A DNA stretch of 64,000 nucleotides from Haloarcula mannanilytica (lineage in GTDB: Archaea > Halobacteriota > Halobacteria > Halobacteriales > Haloarculaceae). The notes under the pieces are model-generated. The model searched no databases, had not been told where the DNA came from, and saw only the letters and a program-made list of their open reading frames with translations. Shown here piece by piece: positions 1 through 7,431 of this stretch (within the stretch, counting starts at the first letter, position 1; every line of letters begins with the position of its first letter). Both the position numbers and the translations under genes were made by a program. The stretch covers positions 1 through 64,000 of the forward strand of contig NZ_BIXZ01000003.1 of the NCBI RefSeq assembly GCF_005406125.1, given 5' to 3'.

Positions 1-111
1 GCCCTGAAGTCTGGGACTGTGACACCGAGTGGTGGATTCACCGCCCACCCGGAAGGGTCCGAGGTCGAGTCCACGGACAAGCCCCACCCTCAAAGCGCCG
101 AAGGCGCTTAG
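1..111 (+). CDS. tnpB: TnpB-family transposon nuclease, C-terminal tail (partial)
   Basis: Frame 1 is open from the first base and stops at TAG 109-111, giving the last 36 codons of a gene that begins outside the window. The tail is rich in Gly, Ser, Thr and Pro and ends PHPQSAEGA, a style I associate with the disordered C-terminus of haloarchaeal OrfB/TnpB proteins of the IS200/IS605 (IS1341) group. No catalytic domain is inside the window, so the assignment rests on this tail plus the long hairpin that overlaps the stop codon. Full-length TnpB is an RNA-guided DNA nuclease about 400 residues long. Another protein with a disordered tail cannot be excluded without upstream sequence. Confidence 0.6.
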   Translation, partial: ALKSGTVTPSGGFTAHPEGSEVESTDKPHPQSAEGA

Positions 112-118
112 GGTGGGG
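82..118 (+). repeat. Right-end hairpin of IS200/IS605-type element
   Basis: A near-perfect stem joins CCCCACCCT (82-90) with AGGGTGGGG (110-118), and an inner stem pairs AGCGCC with GGCGCT across a GAA loop. It overlaps the stop codon of the TnpB-like reading frame, where the right end of such elements and the 3' scaffold of the guide (omega) RNA normally lie. The following bases read GTAGTTGAC. By analogy with characterised family members, the element would end there and the RNA guide would begin just beyond. That last step is inference. Confidence 0.6.
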
Positions 119-278
119 TAGTTGACCGCTCGCACTAGGTGTCGGTTTTGCCCTTGGTGCTGTTATTGACCTCTTCTGATAGTGATTATTGTAGATTAGT
201 TCCGGATAGCGCCGACCCGGGGGCGGGGCGTCCTCTATGCCTCTCCCAGCTATAGGGATCTGCCCTGATACAGCTCGG

Positions 279-938
279 CTACTCCGGCGGCGAGCCGACG
301 AGCGGACGCTCGGGGGCGGCCAGGGTGTTCTGGACCAGTGTTCGCGTTCCGCGACGGAGCCGCTCCGAGGCGGCCTGGCTGGAGATACCCAGCTCTGCGG
401 CGAGGTCCGAGAGGGACGATTCCCGTGGCACAGTGAAATACCCGCGGTTGAGCGCGAGCAACAGCACTTCCTTTTGCGGGTCTGTCACGCCGAACTGCGG
501 GGACGCCTCCGTGTCATCGGTAATTGTCTGAATGTCGATATTGATATCGCTTGAAACGAGCGAATCACGGAACGACAGCACCGAACTCTTCTCGGGGAAC
601 CGGGCCCGAAACACCCAGTCGTCCCCGGTCTGTGCGGCACCGAGGAGGAACCCGTCTGCCTTCAACAATGACTGTCCAATCGAACCGACTACCATGTCAG
701 TTGTATGTAGTGTATACCAGTGACCATCTCCTTCGGACGCCACGTGAGCGTAGTCTGTAATACTCTCGTCTTGGGCCAGGTTCGCTTCAATGGCGGGTCG
801 TTCGACAGGGCCGATCCAGGCGACGGCACGGCAGTCGTCGCCCTCGCAGTGCAGCCGCTGTATTCGTATCGCTGTTTTACTCAGCGTCTCAGCTGTTCGT
901 TGCAAGAGAGGGGCATCGATGTGAAATTCTACTATCAT
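279..938 (-). CDS. Bat-like helix-turn-helix transcriptional regulator
   Basis: The 219-residue protein ends with a typical haloarchaeal bacterioopsin-activator (HTH_10) module at about residues 151-206: a TDPQKEVLLLAL helix, a GYFTVPRESSLSDLAAELG segment and the recognition-helix region SSQAASERLRRG. The N-terminal 140 residues form a mixed alpha/beta region like the ligand- or signal-sensing part of this family, with no PAS or GAF motif that I can name. It is divergent from the pilin-like gene at 1238, but no regulatory link is visible. A TATA-like box lies 23-32 bases before the ATG. The target and inducing signal are unknown. Confidence 0.85.
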   Translation of the reverse strand: MIVEFHIDAPLLQRTAETLSKTAIRIQRLHCEGDDCRAVAWIGPVERPAIEANLAQDESITDYAHVASEGDGHWYTLHTTDMVVGSIGQSLLKADGFLLGAAQTGDDWVFRARFPEKSSVLSFRDSLVSSDINIDIQTITDDTEASPQFGVTDPQKEVLLLALNRGYFTVPRESSLSDLAAELGISSQAASERLRRGTRTLVQNTLAAPERPLVGSPPE

Positions 939-960
939 GTCTCACTGTCACGTAGCAACA

Positions 961-970
961 ATGATAAACC
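961..970 (-). promoter_or_regulatory. TATA-like box for the Bat-like regulator
   Basis: On the minus strand the sequence reads GGTTTATCAT, centred about 28 bases before the ATG at 938. This is the usual distance for a haloarchaeal transcript starting at or very near the start codon. Confidence 0.45.
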
Positions 971-1133
971 CCGGTCAGACAGTTGTCGTACCTGAAAACG
1001 GTGCTTGTATAATTTCCGGGTACTGAAGGTTGACGGCGGTATGGGCCGGGGTATAGTTGCTTCAAGCACCAATCGGTAGCACTCGGGAAATACACTTAAA
1101 TTCCCAGCATGGTCTACCATGTCTCAGCTACCA

Positions 1134-1153
1134 GCACCCTTTTGAGCGGGTGC
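1134..1153. repeat. GCACCC/GGGTGC stem-loop upstream of pilin-like gene
   Basis: GCACCC (1134-1139) pairs with GGGTGC (1148-1153) across an 8-base loop. It lies about 85 bases before the pilin-like start in the divergent intergenic stretch 939-1237, which otherwise holds only promoter-like AT-rich sequence. The same stem sequence recurs at 4792-4808. Function unknown. Confidence 0.35.
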
Positions 1154-1237
1154 GAGTATTGTATAGCAGCCTGCACGATGGGGATGGCCCCGAACTCGGT
1201 TGACGGCATCATACGGAGCGTTGCGGCCTGAATCCAC

Positions 1238-1681
1238 ATGATTGACTCTCCCCGCGGCCAATCAGAAACCGTCGGCATCGTGCTGCTGACGGCAGTCATC
1301 GTCGTAGTGGTCTCGGTACTCGGAGCCGGTATTCTCTCGTCCGGGCCACAACCCGCTGAGAGACCGCTTGTGGACCTCGATATAGACATCTCGTCGAACA
1401 ATGTCACAATCACCCATAGCGGGGGTGACACCGTCGACGGTGCGTCACTCGACGTTGGTATCCGAAACGAAACGGCGAGCCAGCGCTACACGTCCGCCGT
1501 CACCGGACAGTTCCGGCCGACTGACACGCGGACGCTGTCACACTCTCTGACCGGTACTGTCACCGTGCTCGTGATTGATACCGGGAGCAACAGCGTCCTC
1601 GGGCGTGACAGCCAAGCGCCGGATACCGAGACAGCGACGGCCGCGGGGATGCCGGCTATCGAATCGGAGAGGCGATTATAG
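1238..1681 (+). CDS. Type IV pilin-like (archaeal DUF1628-type N-terminus) protein
   Basis: The 147-residue product begins with SPRGQSETVGIVLL followed by an uninterrupted hydrophobic helix to about residue 34. This is the class III signal pattern cut by the archaeal prepilin peptidase PibD, probably just after RG and before QSETV. The remaining about 110 residues are beta-rich and rich in Thr and Ser, as expected for an extracellular pilin head; the last 20 residues look disordered. It stands alone, without a pilus assembly ATPase nearby, so it may be a minor pilin or surface protein using a remote assembly system. The ATG at 1238 puts a weak TATA-like CATACGG about 27 bases upstream. Confidence 0.75.
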   Translation: MIDSPRGQSETVGIVLLTAVIVVVVSVLGAGILSSGPQPAERPLVDLDIDISSNNVTITHSGGDTVDGASLDVGIRNETASQRYTSAVTGQFRPTDTRTLSHSLTGTVTVLVIDTGSNSVLGRDSQAPDTETATAAGMPAIESERRL

Positions 1682-1830
1682 CGTTCGACGCTGTGACGAT
1701 TTCGGACGGTTTGACGGCTGAAAGCCCGATGTATGCCTCCCTGCACTCCGAGAACCCAGTCCAGATAGCCAGTGCGTCTTCGTTCAGTAATGGGTGCGAA
1801 CTGGCTTCCGTCTCCCCCACCGTGGTAGCG

Positions 1831-2295
1831 CTACTGCAGGTTTTCGCCCTGATACGACCCCTCATAGGTCCCCTCGTGAGCCGCGTCGGCGAGGACGAGC
1901 TGTGCGACCCGCGCGCCCGCTTCGAGTTCTATCGGATGATGGACTTCCAGAAGCCCTTCACCTCGCCCCTCATAGCCGGCATCCCAGACGGCCGTATCGA
2001 GCATACAGGAGTTGCGAAGCAACGACGACCGCGGGAGGAGAAAGCCAACGTGTCCCTCTGGGATGACGACGCGGTCAGCGTACTCGACGATGTAGCCGCC
2101 GCGGTCGAGGTGGTACATGCCGTCGTTGGGTTCGATCTCCTGTCGGTCGCCGACGGTCTTGCCATCGCGCTCGATGCGCCCCGGTTCGACCTGCTCGTAG
2201 ACGGCCCCGAGCGTGAGGTCGACGCCGTTCGGTTGCACCTGTGATTCCGCCAGGTCGCCGAGGGCATCGGCGACGAACTGCCCGCTTTTGAACAT
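1831..2295 (-). CDS. dCTP deaminase / dUTPase family protein
   Basis: The 154-residue protein carries the trimeric dUTPase/dCTP deaminase fold motifs: GVDLTL near residue 24, PRSSLLRN near 88 and DTAVWDAGYEGRGEG near 100. The enzyme would remove or convert dUTP/dCTP to keep uracil out of DNA and supply dUMP for thymidylate synthesis in the cytosol. Haloarchaea commonly annotate this short form as deoxyuridine 5'-triphosphate nucleotidohydrolase, while full dCTP deaminases are nearer 195 residues. The exact reaction cannot be settled from the sequence alone. It converges with nothing close by and is divergent from aconitase. Confidence 0.85.
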   Translation of the reverse strand: MFKSGQFVADALGDLAESQVQPNGVDLTLGAVYEQVEPGRIERDGKTVGDRQEIEPNDGMYHLDRGGYIVEYADRVVIPEGHVGFLLPRSSLLRNSCMLDTAVWDAGYEGRGEGLLEVHHPIELEAGARVAQLVLADAAHEGTYEGSYQGENLQ

Positions 2296-2420
2296 ACGGA
2301 GTTCTGTGCGAGTGTCGTGGAAAGACCTGCCGGTCTCGCCGATCCCCGGTCGGTTGACTCACATCTGAGTGGCGGACGGGACGGGGTTTTTATAAATGCA
2401 AAATAGGGAGGAATACGCGG

Positions 2421-2430
2421 GATTTATACC
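2421..2430 (+). promoter_or_regulatory. TATA-like box of aconitase gene
   Basis: GATTTATACC is centred about 30 bases before the ATG at 2456, implying a leaderless transcript. This supports 2456 over the in-frame ATG at 2396, which would place the box inside the coding region. A second TTTTTATAAAT element at 2387-2396 could drive a longer transcript. Confidence 0.6.
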
Positions 2431-2455
2431 GGCGCGCCATCCATTGACGCACGTT

Positions 2456-4429
2456 ATGGGACAGACGCTTACGGAAAAGATTCTCGACGACCATCTCGTC
2501 GAAGGGGAGCTGACACCCGGAGAGGAGATCGGGATCGAGATCGATCAGGTGCTGACACAGGACACGACCGGGACGCTTGTTTGGCTGCAGTTCGAGGCCC
2601 TGGGCCTCGAAGAGGTTCAGACGGAGCTTGCCGCGCAGTACTGTGACCACCAGACCTACCAGTTCGACTTCAAGAACACGGACGACCACCGCTTCCTCCG
2701 CTCGGCCGCAGGCACGTTCGGGGCTCACTTCTCGCGCCCCGGCAACGGTATCTGTCACAACGTCCACAAGGAGAACTTCGCCGAACCCGGCAAGACGATG
2801 CTCGGGTCGGACTCTCACACGCCGACCCCCGGTGGCCTTGGCGAGCTCGCCATCGGCTCCGGTGGCCTCGATGTCGCCGTCGCGATGGGTGGCGGCGCGT
2901 ACTACATCGAGATGCCGGAAGTCGTCAACGTCCGCCTCGAAGGCGAACTGCCCGAATGGGCCACCGCCAAGGACGTAATCTTGGAGCTGCTCCGCCGGCT
3001 GTCGGTCAAGGGCGGCGTCGGCAAGGTGCTTGAATACACCGGCCCCGGCGTCGAGACGCTGACCGTTCCCGAGCGGACCACCATCACGAACATGGGGACC
3101 GAACTCGGTGCCACGTCCTCGATCTTCCCGACGGACGACCAGACCAAGGACTACCTCGAACGCCTCGGCCGCGAGGAGGTTTTCGAGGAGATCGGCCCCG
3201 ACGAGGACGCCGAGTACGCCGACGAGATCGTCGTCGACCTCTCGGACCTCGAACCGCTCATCGCCGAGCCGTCGATGCCTGACAACGTCGTGCCCGTCTC
3301 CGAGGTCGAGGGCGTCGATGTCGAGCAGGTCATGATCGGCTCCTGTACGAACGGCGCCTACGAGGACATCCTCCCGGCCGCGAAGATGCTGGAAGGGCGC
3401 AACATCGACAAGAAGACCGAGATGATCGTCGCCCCCGGTTCCAAGCAGGCCTCCGAAATGCTGGCCCGCGAGGGCTGGACCGCGGAGATGATGGCTGCTG
3501 GCGTCAACTTCTCCGAGGCGACGTGTGGTGCCTGTATCGGCATCGGCCACGTCCCGGCCTCCGACTCCGTCTCGCTGCGGACGTTCAACCGCAACTTCGA
3601 GGGTCGCTCCGGTATCGAGGACGACAACGTCTACCTCTGCTCGCCGGAAGTCGCCACCGCGGCGGCCATCAAGGGCGAAATCGTCGACCCGCGCAACCTC
3701 GCCGACGAACTCGGCGACCTCGAGGCCCCCGGCCTGGAGATGCCCGACCAGTACATCGGCAACTCCGAATCGGACCTCATCGCGCCGGAAAACGCCGTCG
3801 ACGACGAACTCATCAAAGGCCCGAACATCGGCGACGTGCCGCTGAAGGACCCGCTGGAGACCGAAGTCGGTGGCGAAGCCCTCCTCAAGATGGAGGACAA
3901 CATCACGACGGACCACATCATCCCGGCCACACAGGACATCCTGATGTACCGGTCGAACGTCCCGAAGCTCTCCGAGTTCACGCTCTCGCGTGTCGACGAC
4001 ACGTTCGCGGAGCGCGCACTCGAAGCCGACGGCGGCGTCCTCGTCGCCGGCGAGAACTACGGCCAGGGCTCCTCGCGCGAACACGCGGCCCTGTGCCCGA
4101 TGTATCTCGGTATCGAGACGGTCCTCGCACAGAGCTTCGCCCGCATCCACAAGGCGAACCTGTTCAACTTCGGGATCGTCCCGCTCACCATCGACGAGGA
4201 GACCTACGAGAAGATCGAGCAGGGCGACGACATCGAGGTCGTCGACGACGCAGCAGAGGCTGTCAAGTCCGGCCAGGAAGAGTTTACCATCCGCGTCAAC
4301 GACGACTGGGAAGCGACCGGCTATCTCGACGCCTCCGACCGCGAGCGCGAGATTCTCGCCGCCGGTGGCAAGCTCTCGCACACGAAGATGCAGCACGACG
4401 ACGGCGGCGCTGCACCTGCTGACGACTAA
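2456..4429 (+). CDS. acn: Aconitate hydratase
   Basis: This 657-residue enzyme isomerises citrate to isocitrate in the citric acid cycle. The three [4Fe-4S] ligands are visible: Cys297 in SCTNG, and Cys357 and Cys360 in TCGACIGIG. Substrate-binding segments include SDSHTPTPGGLG and the C-terminal swivel motif YGQGSSREHAAL. Domain order is three aconitase N-terminal domains, a linker at about residue 450, then the swivel domain from about 480 to the end. The length fits the mitochondrial-like or haloarchaeal form rather than the 890-residue AcnA form. The start is set by the TATA-like box at 2421-2430; an in-frame ATG at 2396 would add 20 residues that do not resemble the family. A T-tract terminator follows about 125 bases downstream. 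Confidence 0.95.
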   Translation: MGQTLTEKILDDHLVEGELTPGEEIGIEIDQVLTQDTTGTLVWLQFEALGLEEVQTELAAQYCDHQTYQFDFKNTDDHRFLRSAAGTFGAHFSRPGNGICHNVHKENFAEPGKTMLGSDSHTPTPGGLGELAIGSGGLDVAVAMGGGAYYIEMPEVVNVRLEGELPEWATAKDVILELLRRLSVKGGVGKVLEYTGPGVETLTVPERTTITNMGTELGATSSIFPTDDQTKDYLERLGREEVFEEIGPDEDAEYADEIVVDLSDLEPLIAEPSMPDNVVPVSEVEGVDVEQVMIGSCTNGAYEDILPAAKMLEGRNIDKKTEMIVAPGSKQASEMLAREGWTAEMMAAGVNFSEATCGACIGIGHVPASDSVSLRTFNRNFEGRSGIEDDNVYLCSPEVATAAAIKGEIVDPRNLADELGDLEAPGLEMPDQYIGNSESDLIAPENAVDDELIKGPNIGDVPLKDPLETEVGGEALLKMEDNITTDHIIPATQDILMYRSNVPKLSEFTLSRVDDTFAERALEADGGVLVAGENYGQGSSREHAALCPMYLGIETVLAQSFARIHKANLFNFGIVPLTIDEETYEKIEQGDDIEVVDDAAEAVKSGQEEFTIRVNDDWEATGYLDASDREREILAAGGKLSHTKMQHDDGGAAPADD

Positions 4430-4969
4430 AGCGAGATTCCGTCAGGAATCTCGATATTGCGAGCGGGGAGGAACGACCCGCGACGGAGAGACTCCGAACG
4501 TAGTGAGGAGTCTCTTACAGGTCGACCGGCGCTTCGCGCCGTGAGACACGCGAGGTCGCCTTACGACCGCGATTTTTTTCGATGGTGACGCCGTGAGCCG
4601 CTACTGTTGTCTCAGAGAACCAGCACAGTCGGCGATAGCGGACGAAATGCCCGAACCAGCCAAAATATCTCACCCAGGGACAGATATTCCCGATTTAGCA
4701 CTCGCTACACGGCGGATATGCTACCTACCAGTGGTAGCGAAACTTAGCAACGGTGGAAAGATTGGAAAGAGGGGTGGGGGTGGGGGTGGTGGCACCCAAA
4801 ATGGGTGCGATTATAAGTAGGTCCGTTGGGCTAAAGAACCTTCCGACGTTCTGTTCGCACCTCGGTCGTATCGATGCATGAATTATCAGTTCCTATCGAC
4901 AAACAGTCAGAACTGGGTGCCGGTTCGGTCGGCGATAACGCATATGTAGGTCCGCACCGAATACCGCAT
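4430..4969. other. 540-bp non-coding region between acn and rimI
   Basis: No convincing gene is seen. It holds inverted repeats GAGATTCC/GGAATCTC (about 4433-4452) and GAGACTCC (4488-4495)/GGAGTCTC (4507-4514), a GGCGC-TTC-GCGCC mini-hairpin (about 4528-4540), a terminator at 4554-4579, a G-rich tract at 4771-4792 and a GCACCC/GGGTGC stem at 4792-4808. Two TATA-like boxes follow, ATTATAAG near 4809-4816 and CATATG at 4941-4946. A 75-codon ORF at 4593-4820 is low in acidic residues and ends in poly-Gly from the G-tract, so I treat it as spurious. Confidence 0.6.
4554..4579 (+). terminator. Hairpin plus T-tract terminator after acn
   Basis: GGTCG (4554-4558) pairs with CGACC (4564-4568), and seven T residues follow at 4573-4579. 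Archaeal termination relies chiefly on the T-run, so this is a reasonable end for the aconitase transcript. Confidence 0.5.
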
Positions 4970-5467
4970 GTGACAACGGTCGCCCCCGACGGATCTGAGC
5001 CGCCGGACACCCCGCGGGTTCGGCGCGCCGTCCGCGCGGATCTCATCGAGATCCACCGCATCGAGCAGGCGTCGTTTCCGCAGCCGTGGCCGTTTTCGGC
5101 ACTGGAGAGCTATCTCGGCGAACCGGGGTTTCTCGTCGCCGAGACCGGCAACGACGACGATGACCCGCCCGCTGTCGCAGGCTACGTCGTCGCGGATACA
5201 GTGCCGAACCACGGCACACCGCTTGGCCACATCAAGGACCTCGCGGTTCGGGCGTCGTACCGACGGCAGGGGGTGGCGAGCGCGCTGTTGACGCATGCGA
5301 TGGAGGTCATCGACGAGACGGGCGCCGGTTCGGTCAAGCTGGAGGTCCGGGCCGACAACGACGGGGCGCGACAGCTCTACCGGCGCTTCGGGTTCGAGCA
5401 CCGCAAGACGATTCCGAACTACTACAGCAACGGCGAGGACGCCCTTGTGATGGTCCGCCTGCTGTAG
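4970..5467 (+). CDS. rimI: RimI-like GNAT N-acetyltransferase
   Basis: A GNAT-fold acetyltransferase with the family hallmarks: an N-terminal VRRAVRADLIEIHRIEQASFP strand-helix, GHIKDLAVRASYRRQGVAS for acetyl-CoA binding (R/Q-x-x-G-x-G/A) and a C-terminal LEVRADNDGARQLYRRFGF. It most resembles RimI, which acetylates the N-terminus of ribosomal protein S18 in bacteria; archaeal homologues act more broadly as NAT enzymes. The start is chosen as GTG 4970 because CATATG at 4941-4946 is at leaderless distance and the conserved domain begins soon after. An in-frame ATG at 4874 would add 32 residues without family similarity and may be used from a distal promoter. It heads a same-strand run of six genes. 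Confidence 0.85.
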   Translation: MTTVAPDGSEPPDTPRVRRAVRADLIEIHRIEQASFPQPWPFSALESYLGEPGFLVAETGNDDDDPPAVAGYVVADTVPNHGTPLGHIKDLAVRASYRRQGVASALLTHAMEVIDETGAGSVKLEVRADNDGARQLYRRFGFEHRKTIPNYYSNGEDALVMVRLL

Positions 5468-5498
5468 GTGGTCGCTGCGCTTCGCCGAGACCCCGACT

Positions 5499-5506
5499 GC
5501 ATATAC
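5499..5506 (+). promoter_or_regulatory. TATA-like box before the CPVC protein
   Basis: GCATATAC lies about 28-35 bases before the ATG at 5534. It fixes that start over an ORF opening directly after the rimI stop, and suggests the gene can be transcribed separately from rimI. Confidence 0.45.
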
Positions 5507-5533
5507 GGCTCCGTATCCACGGTTTGCACACCG

Positions 5534-6004
5534 ATGGGATACGCCTGTCCAGTGTGCGAGGACCCGCAAGCTGACGACGTGCATCTGGCGAACCACCTCG
5601 CGTTCACGGCGATGACCGGCGGCGACGACCACGAGGCCTGGCTCGACGAGCACGTCCCCGACTGGGGACAACTCGGAGAAGACGAACTGTCCACGGAAGT
5701 CGTCGAATACGCCGAGGAGACGGAGTTCCCGCAGGTGTTTGAGGACACCGTCGACCGCAGCGGGGACGGACATAGCCACGAACACGACCACGCAGGCCAC
5801 GGGCACGGCCAAAGCGACCTCCCGCAGGGCGCGGACCGTCATCGCGGGTCGAACGCCCTCAGTGACCACGACAGCGAGGTGCTGGCCGAGGCACGGGACC
5901 TGACGCGAGAGATGTTGCGTGAGGGCGACGACAGTGACACGGAAGACGGCGGTTCGGACGCTGCTGCCGAGGACGCGACCGACGACGGAGACGAAACCGA
6001 ATAG
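5534..6004 (+). CDS. DUF5810-like haloarchaeal zinc-binding protein
   Basis: The 156-residue acidic protein opens with MGYACPVCEDPQADDVHLANHL. The CxxC and spaced histidines look like a small zinc-binding knuckle. The middle contains a His- and Asp-rich stretch (HSHEHDHAGHGHG) that could bind metal, and the last 30 residues are a disordered acidic tail. I recall this N-terminus from the haloarchaeal family DUF5810, which has no assigned function. It sits between rimI and a DUF5809-like gene with short gaps. A metal-storage or zinc-finger role is only a guess from the residue pattern. Confidence 0.75.
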   Translation: MGYACPVCEDPQADDVHLANHLAFTAMTGGDDHEAWLDEHVPDWGQLGEDELSTEVVEYAEETEFPQVFEDTVDRSGDGHSHEHDHAGHGHGQSDLPQGADRHRGSNALSDHDSEVLAEARDLTREMLREGDDSDTEDGGSDAAAEDATDDGDETE

Positions 6005-6027
6005 TCCGACCGGCGATAAGTGCGGGT

Positions 6028-6441
6028 ATGGACACCGAGGGGCAGTTCGCGCCGGCATCGGCAGCCGAAGCCAGCGAGCGCTACGAGGCGCTCGGACCGA
6101 CGGCACAGGTCGTCGTCAAGGAAGTCGCGAAGGCGATGGGACTCGACGCCGAGGCCTACGAGGAACGGGTCACCAGTGAGGTGGTCGAAACCGCCCGCGA
6201 CGTGCTGTTCGCGGAATCGCTCGTGGTCCAAGTCGGTTCGATGGCGGAGTTCGAGGAGTGGCGCGCCGATACCGACTGCGAGGTGACGCTGGTCGGCGCG
6301 GAGAACGTCGACAACGTGGTCTGGCACGCTGTGCCCTTCGCCGAGCAGGCCGTCGCGGCGACGTTCCAGGACAAACGCCGGGCCGCCATCGGTACTCTCC
6401 GCCGGCAGGCATTCGGTCGTATCTACCGCGAGGTCGTCTGA
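6028..6441 (+). CDS. DUF5809-like haloarchaeal protein
   Basis: A 137-residue soluble protein that I match by memory to the haloarchaeal family DUF5809. It has a helical N-terminus (ASERYEALGPTAQVVVKEVAKAMG) and a compact alpha/beta second half with EVTLVGAENVDNVVWHAVPF and a basic C-terminal helix (QDKRRAAIGTLRRQAFGRIY). No catalytic motif is visible. It begins 23 bases after the previous stop, and its TGA shares one base with the ATG of the following membrane gene, so co-transcription and translational coupling are likely. Function unknown. Confidence 0.75.
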   Translation: MDTEGQFAPASAAEASERYEALGPTAQVVVKEVAKAMGLDAEAYEERVTSEVVETARDVLFAESLVVQVGSMAEFEEWRADTDCEVTLVGAENVDNVVWHAVPFAEQAVAATFQDKRRAAIGTLRRQAFGRIYREVV

Positions 6442-6854
6442 TGCGGCCGGTCACACGGAACACCTTGCTCGGCATCATCGCCGTCGTCGTGCTGTTGCTG
6501 GCCCTGGGTGCGCTGCCAGGGCTTCTCAAGAGCGGCGACCCCTACTACGTCGTCGCCACGCCGACCGACGGCGAGTACAGCGTCGAGAACGGCACGGCGA
6601 TCAACTGGAGTACCCAGTCAGAGCGGCGCTTCCCGTACACGAGCGCGGCGCTTGCCGACGCATCCCCGTCGGCGGCCGGACAGTCCGACCCGTACTGGCG
6701 CGGGCCGGTCGGGTTCAAGGGCGCGTTCACCCACTCGCCGTTCGACGAGCGAGATGCCTTACGACAGCAGTACGACGGCGCTGTGACCGATGATGGCGTC
6801 GTCGTCAGGTACAACGGCACGTTTTACCACGTCGCGGTCAGACAGGAGGTATGA
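6441..6854 (+). CDS. Small single-pass membrane protein (haloarchaeal, unknown)
   Basis: The true start is ATG 6441, whose first base is the last base of the preceding TGA. The 137 residues begin with three or four polar residues and one transmembrane helix at about 9-28 (LLGIIAVVVLLLALGALPGLL). The remaining about 110 residues would be extracellular and contain conserved-looking YYVVATP, NWSTQ, YWRGPVGF and NGTFYHVAV segments. The topology fits a membrane-anchored surface domain. Its TGA overlaps the start of the Nudix gene by 4 bases. I do not recognise a named family. Confidence 0.75.
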   Translation: MRPVTRNTLLGIIAVVVLLLALGALPGLLKSGDPYYVVATPTDGEYSVENGTAINWSTQSERRFPYTSAALADASPSAAGQSDPYWRGPVGFKGAFTHSPFDERDALRQQYDGAVTDDGVVVRYNGTFYHVAVRQEV

Positions 6855-7393
6855 CCCGCGAACCGGCCCACGAGTGGCCCGTCGTCGAGAGTGAGCGCGA
6901 GTACGAGACCGGCTGGTACACCGGCGGCTACGACCGGGTTCGCCAGCCTGACGGCTCGGAGAAGGACTACTACTGGGCGGAACTGCCTGATGCGGCCGTC
7001 GTGGTTGCCACGACCGGCGACGAACTCGTTATGGTCGACCAGTACCGCCCGACCATCCGCGAGCAATGTCTCGAACTCCCCGCCGGCATCGTCGAGGACG
7101 GCGAGTCCTACACGACTGCTGGCGCACGCGAACTCCGCGAAGAGACCGGCTTTGAGGCCGCCGGCGTCTCGCTTATCGAGGAGTTCTCGTGTTCGACCGG
7201 TGTGCTCCGACACCGGCGCGGTATCGTCTTCGCCGAGGGCCTAGAACCCGTCGACCGGGAACTCGACGACAACGAGTTCCTCTCGGTGACGACGGTCCCC
7301 ATCGACGAGGCGCTGCAGGTCGCCCGGCGCGAACCGGCCAACGACGCCACTATCGAGGGCATCCTGCTGGCACAGACCGACGGCTTGCTGTAG
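6851..7393 (+). CDS. Nudix hydrolase (ADP-ribose pyrophosphatase-like)
   Basis: A 180-residue Nudix enzyme with an intact box at residues 79-101: Gly79, Glu85, Arg93-Glu94 and Glu97-Glu98 before Thr-Gly-Phe, matching GX5EX7REUXEEXGU. The upstream DQYRPTIREQCLELPAG segment is typical of ADP-ribose or NDP-sugar pyrophosphatases, which hydrolyse nucleoside diphosphate derivatives using Mg ions coordinated by the box. The start ATG overlaps the previous stop by 4 bases and is directly abutted by AGGAGGT, a Shine-Dalgarno-like sequence with no spacer. It is most likely translated by coupling. The exact substrate cannot be deduced. Confidence 0.9.
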   Translation: MTREPAHEWPVVESEREYETGWYTGGYDRVRQPDGSEKDYYWAELPDAAVVVATTGDELVMVDQYRPTIREQCLELPAGIVEDGESYTTAGARELREETGFEAAGVSLIEEFSCSTGVLRHRRGIVFAEGLEPVDRELDDNEFLSVTTVPIDEALQVARREPANDATIEGILLAQTDGLL

Positions 7394-7431
7394 CCGGTGA
7401 AGGTTTAGGTATCGCCCGCTAGCGGCTGGAT

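Noticed and set aside
2390-4396. 668-codon ORF antisense to aconitase
   Set aside because: It mirrors the acn frame exactly. High GC at third positions of real genes removes stop codons on the opposite strand. The real frame has the complete aconitase motifs.
4593-4820. 75-codon ORF after acn
   Set aside because: It ends in poly-Gly from the G-tract, is low in acidic residues and has no promoter. Probably chance.
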